Below, piece by piece: positions 1 to 5,777 of a stretch of DNA of 6,655 nucleotides (position 1 is the first letter of the stretch; each line of letters opens with the position of its first letter). The translations under genes were made by a program, and so were the position numbers. This DNA comes from an uncultured Filifactor sp. (GTDB lineage: Bacteria > Bacillota > Clostridia > Peptostreptococcales > Filifactoraceae). Below the pieces are notes generated by a model, which saw only the letters and a list, made by a program, of their open reading frames with translations, was not told where the DNA came from and did no database searches. The DNA lies in the NCBI GenBank assembly GCA_947254385.1, contig CAMYCP010000073.1, positions 1-6,655 of the forward strand, read 5' to 3'.

Positions 1-290
1 GTTTTATAAAAAAATATGAATATAATGTTATGGTATCATATTTAAAATATACACCTTACGGCGATATGGGACTTAACCGTATTGATATGATAAATAAATG
101 GTTTGCAGAAAGAGGAGAGAGGGATCTGAATTTAACGATATTTCGTATTGAAATATGGTTTGCGGTCTTTATAATAGCTCTTTTTATTAAAGATATGGGC
201 TTATTTATAGTGAGTAAACGAGTAGAAAAAGCGAATGAAAAGATAGCTGAAAAATTAAGGCAAAAATCTGAGTTAAAGCACGAGATTTAA
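1..290 (+). CDS. C-terminal end of a membrane protein of unknown function (partial, 5' end outside window)
   Basis: The reading frame is open to the left edge (first full codon at base 3), giving about 95 residues before the TAA at 288-290. The first ATG, at 30, has no Shine-Dalgarno sequence, so I read this as the tail of a longer gene and not as an 86-residue protein. The tail has a soluble stretch with YTPYGDMG and an Asn/Arg/Asp-rich segment, then a hydrophobic segment (IWFAVFIIALFI, followed by GLFIVS) that looks like one membrane helix. It ends in a Lys/Glu-rich, probably helical, cytoplasmic tail. I do not recognise the family. No G+C-rich terminator hairpin is visible after it, so it could read into the downstream genes, although the 236-base gap argues for a separate unit. 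Confidence 0.6.
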   Translation, partial: FIKKYEYNVMVSYLKYTPYGDMGLNRIDMINKWFAERGERDLNLTIFRIEIWFAVFIIALFIKDMGLFIVSKRVEKANEKIAEKLRQKSELKHEI

Positions 291-365
291 AAGAATATAT
301 CATGTACAAAGAGCTTTATTGTTTTTAAAAATTTTAAAAAATTATGAAAATTAAGACATATATTG

Positions 366-384
366 TATCTACATTTTGTAGATA
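366..384. repeat. Perfect inverted repeat, operator-like (TATCTACA-ttt-TGTAGATA)
   Basis: Two perfect 8-base arms flank a 3-base centre. Neither strand has a T-tract after it, so it is not an intrinsic terminator. A symmetric TACA/TGTA core is the kind of site bound by small dimeric repressors, but no regulator gene is in the window and the match to any named operator is not exact. It lies about 140 bases upstream of the nudF start. Confidence 0.4.
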
Positions 385-387
385 TTC

Positions 388-402
388 CATATGGTCCATA
401 TG
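388..402. repeat. Perfect inverted repeat CATATGG-t-CCATATG
   Basis: Seven-base perfect arms sit around a single central base, three bases after the preceding inverted repeat. There is no adjacent T-tract. It may be a protein-binding site or simply a consequence of a repeated Pro-Tyr codon pair in a former coding sequence. Confidence 0.35.
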
Positions 403-526
403 CAGAAAATGAAAAACTGAATTTTTATGAGCATCTTAAAAAAACTCAATTAAAAAAATAAAATTAATTTTACAATATTTTTTTATTTTTTAGATGTTCC
501 TGTATGTAAATAATTTTGGAGAAATT

Positions 527-1075
527 ATGAAAAATAATATAAAAGAAAAAACTATAGATAGTAAGACCGTATATGACGGTAAAATTGTGAATTTAAGGAT
601 TGATACGGTTGAAGTTTCAAAAAAAGGTATTACAAAAAGAGAAATAATTTCTCATCCGGGCGGGGTTGCGTGTGTAGCCGTAAATGAAGAAGGTAAAATT
701 CTGCTTGTAAGTCAATTTCGTAAAGCATTTGACTTAGATGTAACGGAAATTCCGGCAGGCAAGCTCGAAAAAGGTGAAAATCCAGACGATGCCATAGTTA
801 GGGAAATTAAAGAAGAAACGGGATATGACCTTATAGATGTGGAAAAAAAGTTTATATATTATCCAAGTCCCGGATATACAAATGAAATAGGACATCTGTA
901 TTTCGGTAAAGCTGTAAACCGCGGGAAAACACATTTTGACACGTTTGAAGATATAGAACTTTTAGAAGTTACACTTGATAAGGCTTTGGATATGATAAAA
1001 AATGATGAAATACGAGATGCAAAAACGATTATGGGTATTTTATGCTATGCGTGTGAACAAAATAAAAAATTTTAA
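527..1075 (+). CDS. nudF: ADP-ribose pyrophosphatase (Nudix hydrolase)
   Basis: This enzyme hydrolyses ADP-ribose to AMP and ribose 5-phosphate in the cytoplasm, clearing a reactive product of NAD turnover. The 182-residue protein carries a complete Nudix box at residues 78-100: G78, E84, R92-E93, E96-E97 and G99 fit GX5EX7REUXEEXGU, with the glutamates binding the catalytic metal. SPGYTNE (114-120), about 15 residues after the box, matches the SPG-x-x-x-E element typical of the ADP-ribose subgroup. N-terminal KREIISHPGGVACVAV and QFRKAF also fit NudF/YqkG of Bacillus. I chose ATG 527 because GGAG (518-521) sits 5 bases upstream. The in-frame ATG at 494 would add 11 residues, has no Shine-Dalgarno sequence, and would place this GGAG inside the gene. 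It is the first gene of the tight operon, 20 bases before pdp. Confidence 0.93.
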   Translation: MKNNIKEKTIDSKTVYDGKIVNLRIDTVEVSKKGITKREIISHPGGVACVAVNEEGKILLVSQFRKAFDLDVTEIPAGKLEKGENPDDAIVREIKEETGYDLIDVEKKFIYYPSPGYTNEIGHLYFGKAVNRGKTHFDTFEDIELLEVTLDKALDMIKNDEIRDAKTIMGILCYACEQNKKF

Positions 1076-1095
1076 TATGTATAGAAAGGTAAAAT

Positions 1096-2409
1096 ATGAG
1101 AACGGTCGATATAATTTTAAAGAAAAGAAACGGTAAAGAACTTACAGATAAGGAAATCAATTTTCTTATAAACGGATACGTAAAAGGAGATATACCGGAT
1201 TACCAAATATCCGCTTTTTTGATGGCGGTTTGGTTCAATTCCATGACAGAAAGAGAAACTTTCGCTCTTACAGATGCTATGATAAAAAGCGGAGATGTAA
1301 TGGATTTATCGTATATAAGCGGAACTAAAACCGATAAACACTCCACCGGCGGAGTAGGCGACAAAACTACGATAACATTGGCACCGCTTATAGCATCTTT
1401 CGGTATACCTGTCGCAAAACTTTCAGGCAGAGGTTTGGGACATACCGGCGGAACTCTGGACAAACTCGAATCAATACCAGGCTTTAGAGTGGATTTGTCC
1501 GAAAGTGAATTTATAGACAGCATAAAAACACACGGGATATCTATAAGCGGTCAAACTGCCGACATTGTCCCTGCCGACAAACTTTTATATGCGCTTAGAG
1601 ACGTTACCGGAACGGTAGACAGTATTCCTCTTATCGCCTCAAGTATAATGAGCAAAAAAATTGCGTCGGGTGCTGATAAAATAATGCTCGACGTAAAAAC
1701 CGGAGACGGTGCGTTTATGAAAACTGTTTTTGACGCTGAAACTTTAGCGCATGAAATGATAAAAATAGGGGAAAGTTTCGGGAAAGAAACCGTGGCGTAT
1801 ATAACCGACATGAATGAGCCTTTAGGCTATGCTGTCGGCAACTCTCTTGAAGTTATTGAGGCTATAGACACATTAAAAGGCAAAGGTCCTGAAGATTTTA
1901 CAGAACTTTGCGTCACGCTTGCGGCGAGAGAACTTACATTATCCGGAATGTTTACCGAATTTTCGGATGCAAAAAAATCTGTTGAAAATGCACTCAAAAC
2001 TTCAGCAGGAATACCGAAACTTAGAGAATTAATAAAAGCTCAGGGAGGAAATAGCGATGTTATAGAAGATTATTCTCTTCTTCCGACAGGCAAAAATACT
2101 AAAGACTATGTTGCCGAAAATAGCGGCTATGTATCAAAAATTAAAGCTGAAAATATCGGGATTGCGGCAATGAAACTCGGAGCGGGCAGAGCGTCGAAAG
2201 AAGACAAAATCGACTTGGGAGCAGGTATTAAACTGAAAGTTAAAACAGGGGATTACGTAAATAAAGGCGAAACATTGTGCAGACTTTATTTTTCCGATGT
2301 AAATCCTAAAGATGCCGAAGAAACTTTGTCAGAGTCATTTGTAATCTCTGATGAAAAACCTGCAAAAAGACAACTCATATATAATTTTTTGGATAAAAGC
2401 AACAGATAG
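1096..2409 (+). CDS. pdp: Pyrimidine-nucleoside phosphorylase
   Basis: This cytoplasmic salvage enzyme phosphorolyses uridine, deoxyuridine and thymidine to the free base plus (deoxy)ribose 1-phosphate. The 437-residue length is normal for the family. The phosphate-binding loop is KHSTGGVGDKTT at 81-92, and the family signature begins at SGRGLGHTGGT (110-120) and continues with D122 and E125. R168, S183 and K187 occupy the base-binding positions known for this family, and L243, A246 and E255 sit where the potassium ligands of Bacillus-type enzymes lie. The C-terminal domain (about 340-437) has the usual biotinyl-like sequence with KLGAGRASKED. The start is ATG with GAAAGG just upstream. A thymidine-specific deoA-type enzyme is possible, but Bacillus-like residue numbering favours the broad-specificity Pdp. 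It begins 20 bases after nudF and ends 8 bases before mltG. Confidence 0.93.
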   Translation: MRTVDIILKKRNGKELTDKEINFLINGYVKGDIPDYQISAFLMAVWFNSMTERETFALTDAMIKSGDVMDLSYISGTKTDKHSTGGVGDKTTITLAPLIASFGIPVAKLSGRGLGHTGGTLDKLESIPGFRVDLSESEFIDSIKTHGISISGQTADIVPADKLLYALRDVTGTVDSIPLIASSIMSKKIASGADKIMLDVKTGDGAFMKTVFDAETLAHEMIKIGESFGKETVAYITDMNEPLGYAVGNSLEVIEAIDTLKGKGPEDFTELCVTLAARELTLSGMFTEFSDAKKSVENALKTSAGIPKLRELIKAQGGNSDVIEDYSLLPTGKNTKDYVAENSGYVSKIKAENIGIAAMKLGAGRASKEDKIDLGAGIKLKVKTGDYVNKGETLCRLYFSDVNPKDAEETLSESFVISDEKPAKRQLIYNFLDKSNR

Positions 2410-2417
2410 GAAAGCAT

Positions 2418-3428
2418 ATGAAAAAAATATCAATTACATTATTTTTATGTGTATTAATTGTATTATCTACAGGCTGCAGTAAAGTGAACAATATCGACCC
2501 GGTAGATCCTACATCTGAAACCGATGTTTTGATTGAAATTCCTAAAGGGACAACACTTTCCGGCGCAGCGGATATACTAAAAAATCAAAATCTTATAAAT
2601 AGCAAAATATCGTATATCCATTATGCTAAAAAAAATAATTTGACTAATATTAAAGCCGGCAGATACAAATTAAAACAAGCTATGAGTACACCGGAAATTC
2701 TTGAAACTATGGTTTCAGGTAAAACATATGAAGGAGAAAAAATAATTATACCGGAAGGTTTTACACTCGAAAAAATTGCCGCAAGGCTTGAAAAAAACGG
2801 TATTGTTTCATCAGACAGCTTTATGAAAGAATCTTTCACCCCTGAAAAATATATAACGCAATATGATTTTTTAAAAGATTTTAAACAGGAGAACCTCGAA
2901 GGTTACATTACTCCCGACACATATTATTTTGATAAAAACAGCAGTGCGGAAATTGTAATACAAAAATTTTTAAATCAATTTCAGAAAAATTATGATGACA
3001 ATATTGCATTTGAAATGAAAAATACTTCCATGAGTCTGCCGGATATAATAATATTGGCATCTGTAATAGAAAAAGAAACGTCAAATCAAAATTCCCGTGC
3101 CTTGGTGTCGTCCGTATTTCATAACCGACTTAAAAAAGGAATGCGTTTACAGTCGGACGCTACTGTACAATACGCAATAAAAGAACGTAAAGATCGTGTT
3201 TATTACAAAGATATTAAAATTGAAAGCCCGTACAATACTTATAAAGTTGACGGCTTACCGGCGGGTGCGATATGTAATCCGGGGACGGATTCCATAATTG
3301 CGGCAATAAATCCCGCAGAAAGCAACTATCTGTTTTTTTTGACTAAAAATGACGGATCTAATGAAGATGTTTTTGCTGAAACTTATGAAGAACATCTACA
3401 AAATAAAAATAAATATCTCAAATATTGA
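2418..3428 (+). CDS. mltG: Endolytic murein transglycosylase MltG (YceG-like), probable lipoprotein form
   Basis: MltG cleaves nascent glycan strands at the outer face of the cytoplasmic membrane and is thought to terminate peptidoglycan chain growth. The 336-residue protein has an N-terminal signal (KK followed by a hydrophobic run at 4-16) and a candidate lipobox LSTGC with Cys20. A LysM-like/YceG N-terminal region (about 38-100) follows, then the catalytic YceG domain. ILASVIEKET (212-221) carries the catalytic glutamate, E218 by comparison with E. coli MltG. SVFHNRLKKGMRLQSDATVQYA-type residues (232-253) and GLPAGAICNPG (279-289) are further family motifs. The usual protein is anchored by a transmembrane helix, so a lipid anchor would be a variation. 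The Shine-Dalgarno AGGAAAG overlaps the pdp stop codon, suggesting translational coupling. The gene corresponds to yrrL of B. subtilis by position. Confidence 0.92.
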   Translation: MKKISITLFLCVLIVLSTGCSKVNNIDPVDPTSETDVLIEIPKGTTLSGAADILKNQNLINSKISYIHYAKKNNLTNIKAGRYKLKQAMSTPEILETMVSGKTYEGEKIIIPEGFTLEKIAARLEKNGIVSSDSFMKESFTPEKYITQYDFLKDFKQENLEGYITPDTYYFDKNSSAEIVIQKFLNQFQKNYDDNIAFEMKNTSMSLPDIIILASVIEKETSNQNSRALVSSVFHNRLKKGMRLQSDATVQYAIKERKDRVYYKDIKIESPYNTYKVDGLPAGAICNPGTDSIIAAINPAESNYLFFLTKNDGSNEDVFAETYEEHLQNKNKYLKY

Positions 3429-3441
3429 TTAGGAGTGCAAC

Positions 3442-4119
3442 TTGGAAAATAATGAGCAGAATGTTCACGAATATATAGCTGATTTAATACCCGAAAGTAA
3501 GACTATTTTTAAAGAAATGGAGGAATATGCAAAAAAAAATCATATTCCCATAATTTCTTCCGAAAGTCTGCAATTTTTAAAAATACTTCTTTTGATAAAG
3601 CATCCCGTGAATATATTAGAAATAGGCACGGCTATAGGATATTCAGCACTTAATTTTTGTGACATTTTGAATGGCAAATGTTTTATAGACACGGTCGAAA
3701 TCAATGAAAAGCGTCATAAAGACGCTGAAATGTTCATATCCGAAACACCGTATAAAGATAACATAAAACTTCATTTAAGTGATATTTCGGATTTTGAAAC
3801 AGAAAAAGAAAAAAAGTATGATTTTATTTTTTTAGATGCCGCCAAAGGGCAATATAAAAAATTGTATCAAAAGTTTTTCGATAATCTTTCGGTTGGAGGT
3901 ATATTTATAACCGACAACGTGTTTTTTCATGGAGATACGATTCAAAAATCACAATTAGATGTAAAACGTCGCAATCGAACTATTTATAGAAGATTAAACG
4001 AGTATTTGAAATTTCTTATGATTCCGGATTATACTCAAAAAACTGCAATTTTAGACATAGGTGACGGCTTGACCGTTACAATAAAAACAAGTGAAAGGTA
4101 TATTTATGAGGAAAATTGA
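3442..4119 (+). CDS. trmR: tRNA 5-hydroxyuridine methyltransferase (TrmR, O-methyltransferase family 3)
   Basis: TrmR uses S-adenosylmethionine to methylate 5-hydroxyuridine at the tRNA wobble position (34), giving 5-methoxyuridine. The 225-residue protein has the SAM-binding motif ILEIGTAIGYSAL (58-70), an acidic ribose-binding residue in VEIN (85-88) followed by EKRH, and FLDAAKGQY (130-138). ITDN (156-159) follows. D132, D158 and N159 match the divalent-metal ligands of catechol-O-methyltransferase-like enzymes. The C-terminal DYTQKTAILDIGDGL closely resembles B. subtilis TrmR (YrrM). The start is TTG at 3442, supported by AGGAG 6 bases upstream (3432-3436 region); the next in-frame Met is residue 26 and lacks a site. 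The gene lies 13 bases after mltG and overlaps trhP by 14 bases, placing the two steps of one modification together. Confidence 0.92.
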   Translation: MENNEQNVHEYIADLIPESKTIFKEMEEYAKKNHIPIISSESLQFLKILLLIKHPVNILEIGTAIGYSALNFCDILNGKCFIDTVEINEKRHKDAEMFISETPYKDNIKLHLSDISDFETEKEKKYDFIFLDAAKGQYKKLYQKFFDNLSVGGIFITDNVFFHGDTIQKSQLDVKRRNRTIYRRLNEYLKFLMIPDYTQKTAILDIGDGLTVTIKTSERYIYEEN

Positions 4120-5326
4120 ATTATTATCTCCTGCCGGAGACTTAAACAAACTTAAAGCAGCCATTTCATACGGTGCGGATGCCGTGTATATAGGAGGCTC
4201 TAAATTCGGTTTACGTGCATCATCAAAAAATTTTGACTTTGAAGAAATAAGAGAAGGACTTGAATTTGCTCACACAAGAGGGAAAAAGGTATATGTGACG
4301 TGCAATATAATTCCGCATAACGATGACCTTAACGGTTTGGAAGAATATATAACCGAACTTTATAACTTAGGAGTGGATGCACTAATAGTTTCAGATGCAG
4401 GTGTTTTCATGACGGCAAAAAAGACTTGTCCCGATTTGGAACTTCATATAAGTACACAATCCGGCAACACAAATTATGCAAATGCAATATTCTGGCATGA
4501 AATGGGAGCGAAAAGAATAGTACTTGCAAGAGAATTATCATTTGATGAAATTAAAGAGATAAGGGAAAAAATTCCGTCCGACATGGAAATTGAATCCTTT
4601 GTACATGGCGCAATGTGTATCTCATATTCCGGCAGATGTCTTATGAGCAGCTACATGACACATAGAGATGCCAACCGTGGAGAATGTGCTCATCCGTGCC
4701 GTTGGAAATATGCACTTGTTGAAGAAAATCGTCCGGGTGAGTATTTTCCTATAGAAGAGGATGAACGCGGAACATACTTTTTTAATTCTAAAGATTTATG
4801 TATGATAGAATATATCCCCGAGCTTGTTAAATCCGGAATTACAAGTTTAAAAATAGAAGGCCGTGTAAAATCGGAATATTATGTGGCGACCGTTACACGT
4901 GCATATAGAAAAGCGCTGGACAGCTATATTAAAGATCCGGCTAACTATGTATTTAATCCTGAATGGCTTGACGAACTTAAAAAGGTTAGTCATAGACATT
5001 TTACAACGGGTTTTTATAATGACAAACCTGATGAAAAATCACAAAATTATGAAACCGGATCTTATGTAAGAGAATATGATTTTGTAGGTGTTATAGAAGG
5101 ATATGACTGCGAAAAAAAAATAGCGTACGTGCAAGTGAGAAATAAACTCCAAGTAGGTGATGAAATAGAAATAATGCGTCCGTTGAAAGACAACGAATGT
5201 GTAAAAATAAGTGAAATCATATCACAAGACGGTGAAAATATACAAGCCGCACCTACTCCTATGCAAATTGTAGGTATACCTATGAATAAAGTTGATAAAG
5301 GTGATTTTGTAAGAAAAAAACGTTAA
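4106..5326 (+). CDS. trhP: tRNA 5-hydroxyuridine (U34) synthesis protein TrhP, peptidase U32 family
   Basis: U32-family TrhP proteins install the hydroxyl at C5 of U34 using prephenate, producing the substrate for the adjacent methyltransferase. They are not proteases in practice despite the family name. The 406-residue protein starts with the family's IELLSPAGD and contains the U32 signature spanning E163-F165-G168-C171-G176-C178-S181. Cys171, Cys178, Cys194 and Cys198 are the likely iron-sulfur ligands. SLKIEGRVKS (247-256) is another conserved block. A C-terminal beta-barrel-like region (about 320-406) is present. I chose ATG 4106 because GAAAGG (4093-4098) lies 7 bases upstream; a GTG at 4091 would bury this site. 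The start is inside trmR, so translation is probably coupled. B. subtilis has two such genes (yrrN, yrrO); here there is one full-length, YrrO/YegQ-like copy. Confidence 0.92.
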   Translation: MRKIELLSPAGDLNKLKAAISYGADAVYIGGSKFGLRASSKNFDFEEIREGLEFAHTRGKKVYVTCNIIPHNDDLNGLEEYITELYNLGVDALIVSDAGVFMTAKKTCPDLELHISTQSGNTNYANAIFWHEMGAKRIVLARELSFDEIKEIREKIPSDMEIESFVHGAMCISYSGRCLMSSYMTHRDANRGECAHPCRWKYALVEENRPGEYFPIEEDERGTYFFNSKDLCMIEYIPELVKSGITSLKIEGRVKSEYYVATVTRAYRKALDSYIKDPANYVFNPEWLDELKKVSHRHFTTGFYNDKPDEKSQNYETGSYVREYDFVGVIEGYDCEKKIAYVQVRNKLQVGDEIEIMRPLKDNECVKISEIISQDGENIQAAPTPMQIVGIPMNKVDKGDFVRKKR

Positions 5327-5327
5327 G

Positions 5328-5376
5328 AAACTTAAAAAATTAAAAGGCGTTATCCTAAATTTTAGGATAACGCCTT
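5328..5376 (-). terminator. Intrinsic terminator of the tRNA-Pro gene
   Basis: A perfect inverted repeat with arms 5344-5359 and 5361-5376 forms a G+C-containing stem of about 14 pairs (core AAGGCGTTATCCTA) with a short loop. On the minus strand it begins three bases after the tRNA CCA end and is followed by TT-AA-TTTTTT, so it is a good intrinsic terminator for the tRNA. Read on the plus strand it ends in AAAT with no T-tract, so it should stop trhP transcription poorly, if at all. Confidence 0.85.
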
Positions 5377-5379
5377 AAA

Positions 5380-5456
5380 TGGTCGGAGTGACAGGACTTG
5401 AACCTGCGACCTTTCGGTCCCGAACCGAACGCACTACCAAACTGTGCCACACCCCG
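5380..5456 (-). tRNA. tRNA-Pro, anticodon CGG
   Basis: The minus strand folds into a complete 77-base cloverleaf with an encoded CCA. The acceptor stem is CGGGGTG/CACTCCG (one G-T pair) and the D stem GCAC/GTGC. The anticodon stem is TTCGG/CCGAA with loop TTCGGGA, giving anticodon C34-G35-G36 followed by G37. The variable region is AGGTC, and the T stem GCAGG/CCTGT carries the loop TTCAAGT. The anticodon loop and stem match bacterial tRNA-Pro(CGG), which reads CCG. It is convergent with trhP and has its own promoter and terminator. C34 means it cannot receive the U34 modification made by the neighbouring trhP/trmR products. Confidence 0.97.
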
Positions 5457-5465
5457 AATGATGTT

Positions 5466-5494
5466 ATTCTACTATAACGTAAACAAAATTGCAA
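5466..5494 (-). promoter_or_regulatory. Sigma-70-type promoter for tRNA-Pro
   Basis: On the minus strand, a -35 box TTGCAA (5489-5494) is separated by exactly 17 bases from a -10 box TAGAAT (5466-5471). The tRNA 5' end lies 10 bases downstream of the -10, so transcription would start almost at the mature end with only a few leader bases. Spacing and position are close to ideal. Confidence 0.75.
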
Positions 5495-5600
5495 TAATAT
5501 TTTTAAAATTTTTTAAGTTGCTTGGAAAACAGGAAGACAATGACTTGTACGGTTTAATTACAGTAAATTTATTTGTACAAATTTAAAAATACAAATCATA

Positions 5601-5671
5601 CTTAAACGATAACCATTTTTTATCTTTAAGGAGTTTATTATATATCGTAAAATAAACTGATTTTTATTTTT
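5601..5671 (+). other. Tandem plus-strand hairpins in gene-free DNA
   Basis: The first hairpin pairs CTTAAA (5601-5606) with TTTAAG (5625-5630) and GATA (5608-5611) with TATC (5621-5624), ten pairs with one bulged C and a 9-base loop. The second pairs AGTTTATT (5632-5639) with AATAAACT (5651-5658) across 11 bases and is followed by GATTTTTATTTTT, so it could act as a weak AT-rich terminator. Stems this AT-rich can occur by chance in such sequence, so the call is tentative. Confidence 0.35.
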
Positions 5672-5715
5672 CCGCAATGTTGTATTTTTACTTTTAAGCA
5701 CATATTATCGATTAT

Positions 5716-5749
5716 TTTTCAGTTCCGGATGAATCTGAAAATTTTTTTT
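5716..5749 (+). terminator. Plus-strand intrinsic terminator without an adjacent gene
   Basis: TTTTCAGTTC (5716-5725) pairs with GAA and CTGAAAA (5731-5733, 5735-5741), leaving one bulged T at 5734 and a 5-base loop CGGAT. Eight T residues follow (5742-5749). On the minus strand no T-tract follows, so the signal is directional. The nearest plus-strand gene end is trhP, 390 bases upstream beyond the antisense tRNA. It therefore ends either that operon or an unannotated RNA. Confidence 0.75.
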
Positions 5750-5777
5750 ATTTAGTAAGTTACAAGAACCTTAAATT

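Larger units (their letters stand above)
348..461 (+). pseudogene. Possible decayed gene remnant (C-terminal piece)
   Basis: The frame from 348 to the TAA at 459-461 reads as a plausible protein C-terminus, with VDIPYGPYAENEKLNFYEHL followed by a Lys-rich end. Its composition (Pro, Gly, Tyr, Asn, His, Glu) is unlike the Lys/Asn/Ile/Phe noise expected from AT-rich intergenic DNA. It has no plausible start or ribosome binding site, and the same frame is closed by a TGA at 345-347. I read it as a fragment of a decayed gene. I cannot name the family. The alternative is a chance open frame; the inverted repeats at 366-402 also shape this peptide (PYGPY is encoded by the CATATGG/CCATATG repeat). 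Confidence 0.3.
291..526. other. Intergenic region upstream of the nudF operon
   Basis: This AT-rich spacer separates the upstream membrane-protein gene from the nudF start at 527. It contains two adjacent inverted repeats (366-384 and 388-402) and a short coding-like remnant (348-461), listed separately. A possible operon promoter is TTAAAA (436-441), 17 bases, then TAAAAT (459-464). An alternative -10 is TACAAT at 471-476. Both lie in poly-A/T sequence where such matches are cheap, so I do not call a promoter. No intrinsic terminator with a G+C-rich stem is seen. A nine-codon frame at 302-328 lacks a ribosome binding site. Confidence 0.4.
5457..5777. other. Gene-free region between tRNA-Pro and the small minus-strand gene
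   Basis: About 320 AT-rich bases with no convincing coding sequence on either strand. The left end is the tRNA promoter. The rest contains a 12-base palindrome ATTTGTACAAAT (5571-5582), with a second TTGTAC at 5545-5550. Two plus-strand hairpins (5601-5630, 5632-5658) and a canonical plus-strand terminator (5716-5749) follow. An AAGGAG at 5628-5633 is followed by no usable start codon. The hairpins ending in a terminator suggest an untranslated plus-strand RNA or a long 3' end of the trhP operon transcript. Confidence 0.5.

Noticed and set aside
30..290. Complete 86-residue protein starting at ATG 30
   Set aside because: The frame stays open to the window edge and no Shine-Dalgarno sequence precedes this ATG, so it is more likely internal to a longer gene.
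366..384. Assignment of the palindrome as a BlaI/MecI or CopY operator
   Set aside because: It shares only the TACA/TGTA half-sites, the spacing differs from what I recall for CopY, and no matching regulator or target gene is present.
1200..1811. Minus-strand open frames within pdp
   Set aside because: They are antisense shadows of a well-conserved gene and show no start signals.
5380..5456. tRNA-Pro as an integration site for a mobile element
   Set aside because: The DNA beyond the tRNA 3' end is the conserved trhP gene, and no integrase or repeated tRNA end is visible.
5398..5586. Plus-strand open frame of 62 codons
   Set aside because: It runs antisense through the tRNA-Pro gene and its promoter, has no ribosome binding site and a noise-like composition.
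5628..5633. AAGGAG ribosome binding site in the gene-free region
   Set aside because: No ATG, GTG or TTG lies at a usable distance and frames close quickly; it partly belongs to a hairpin stem.
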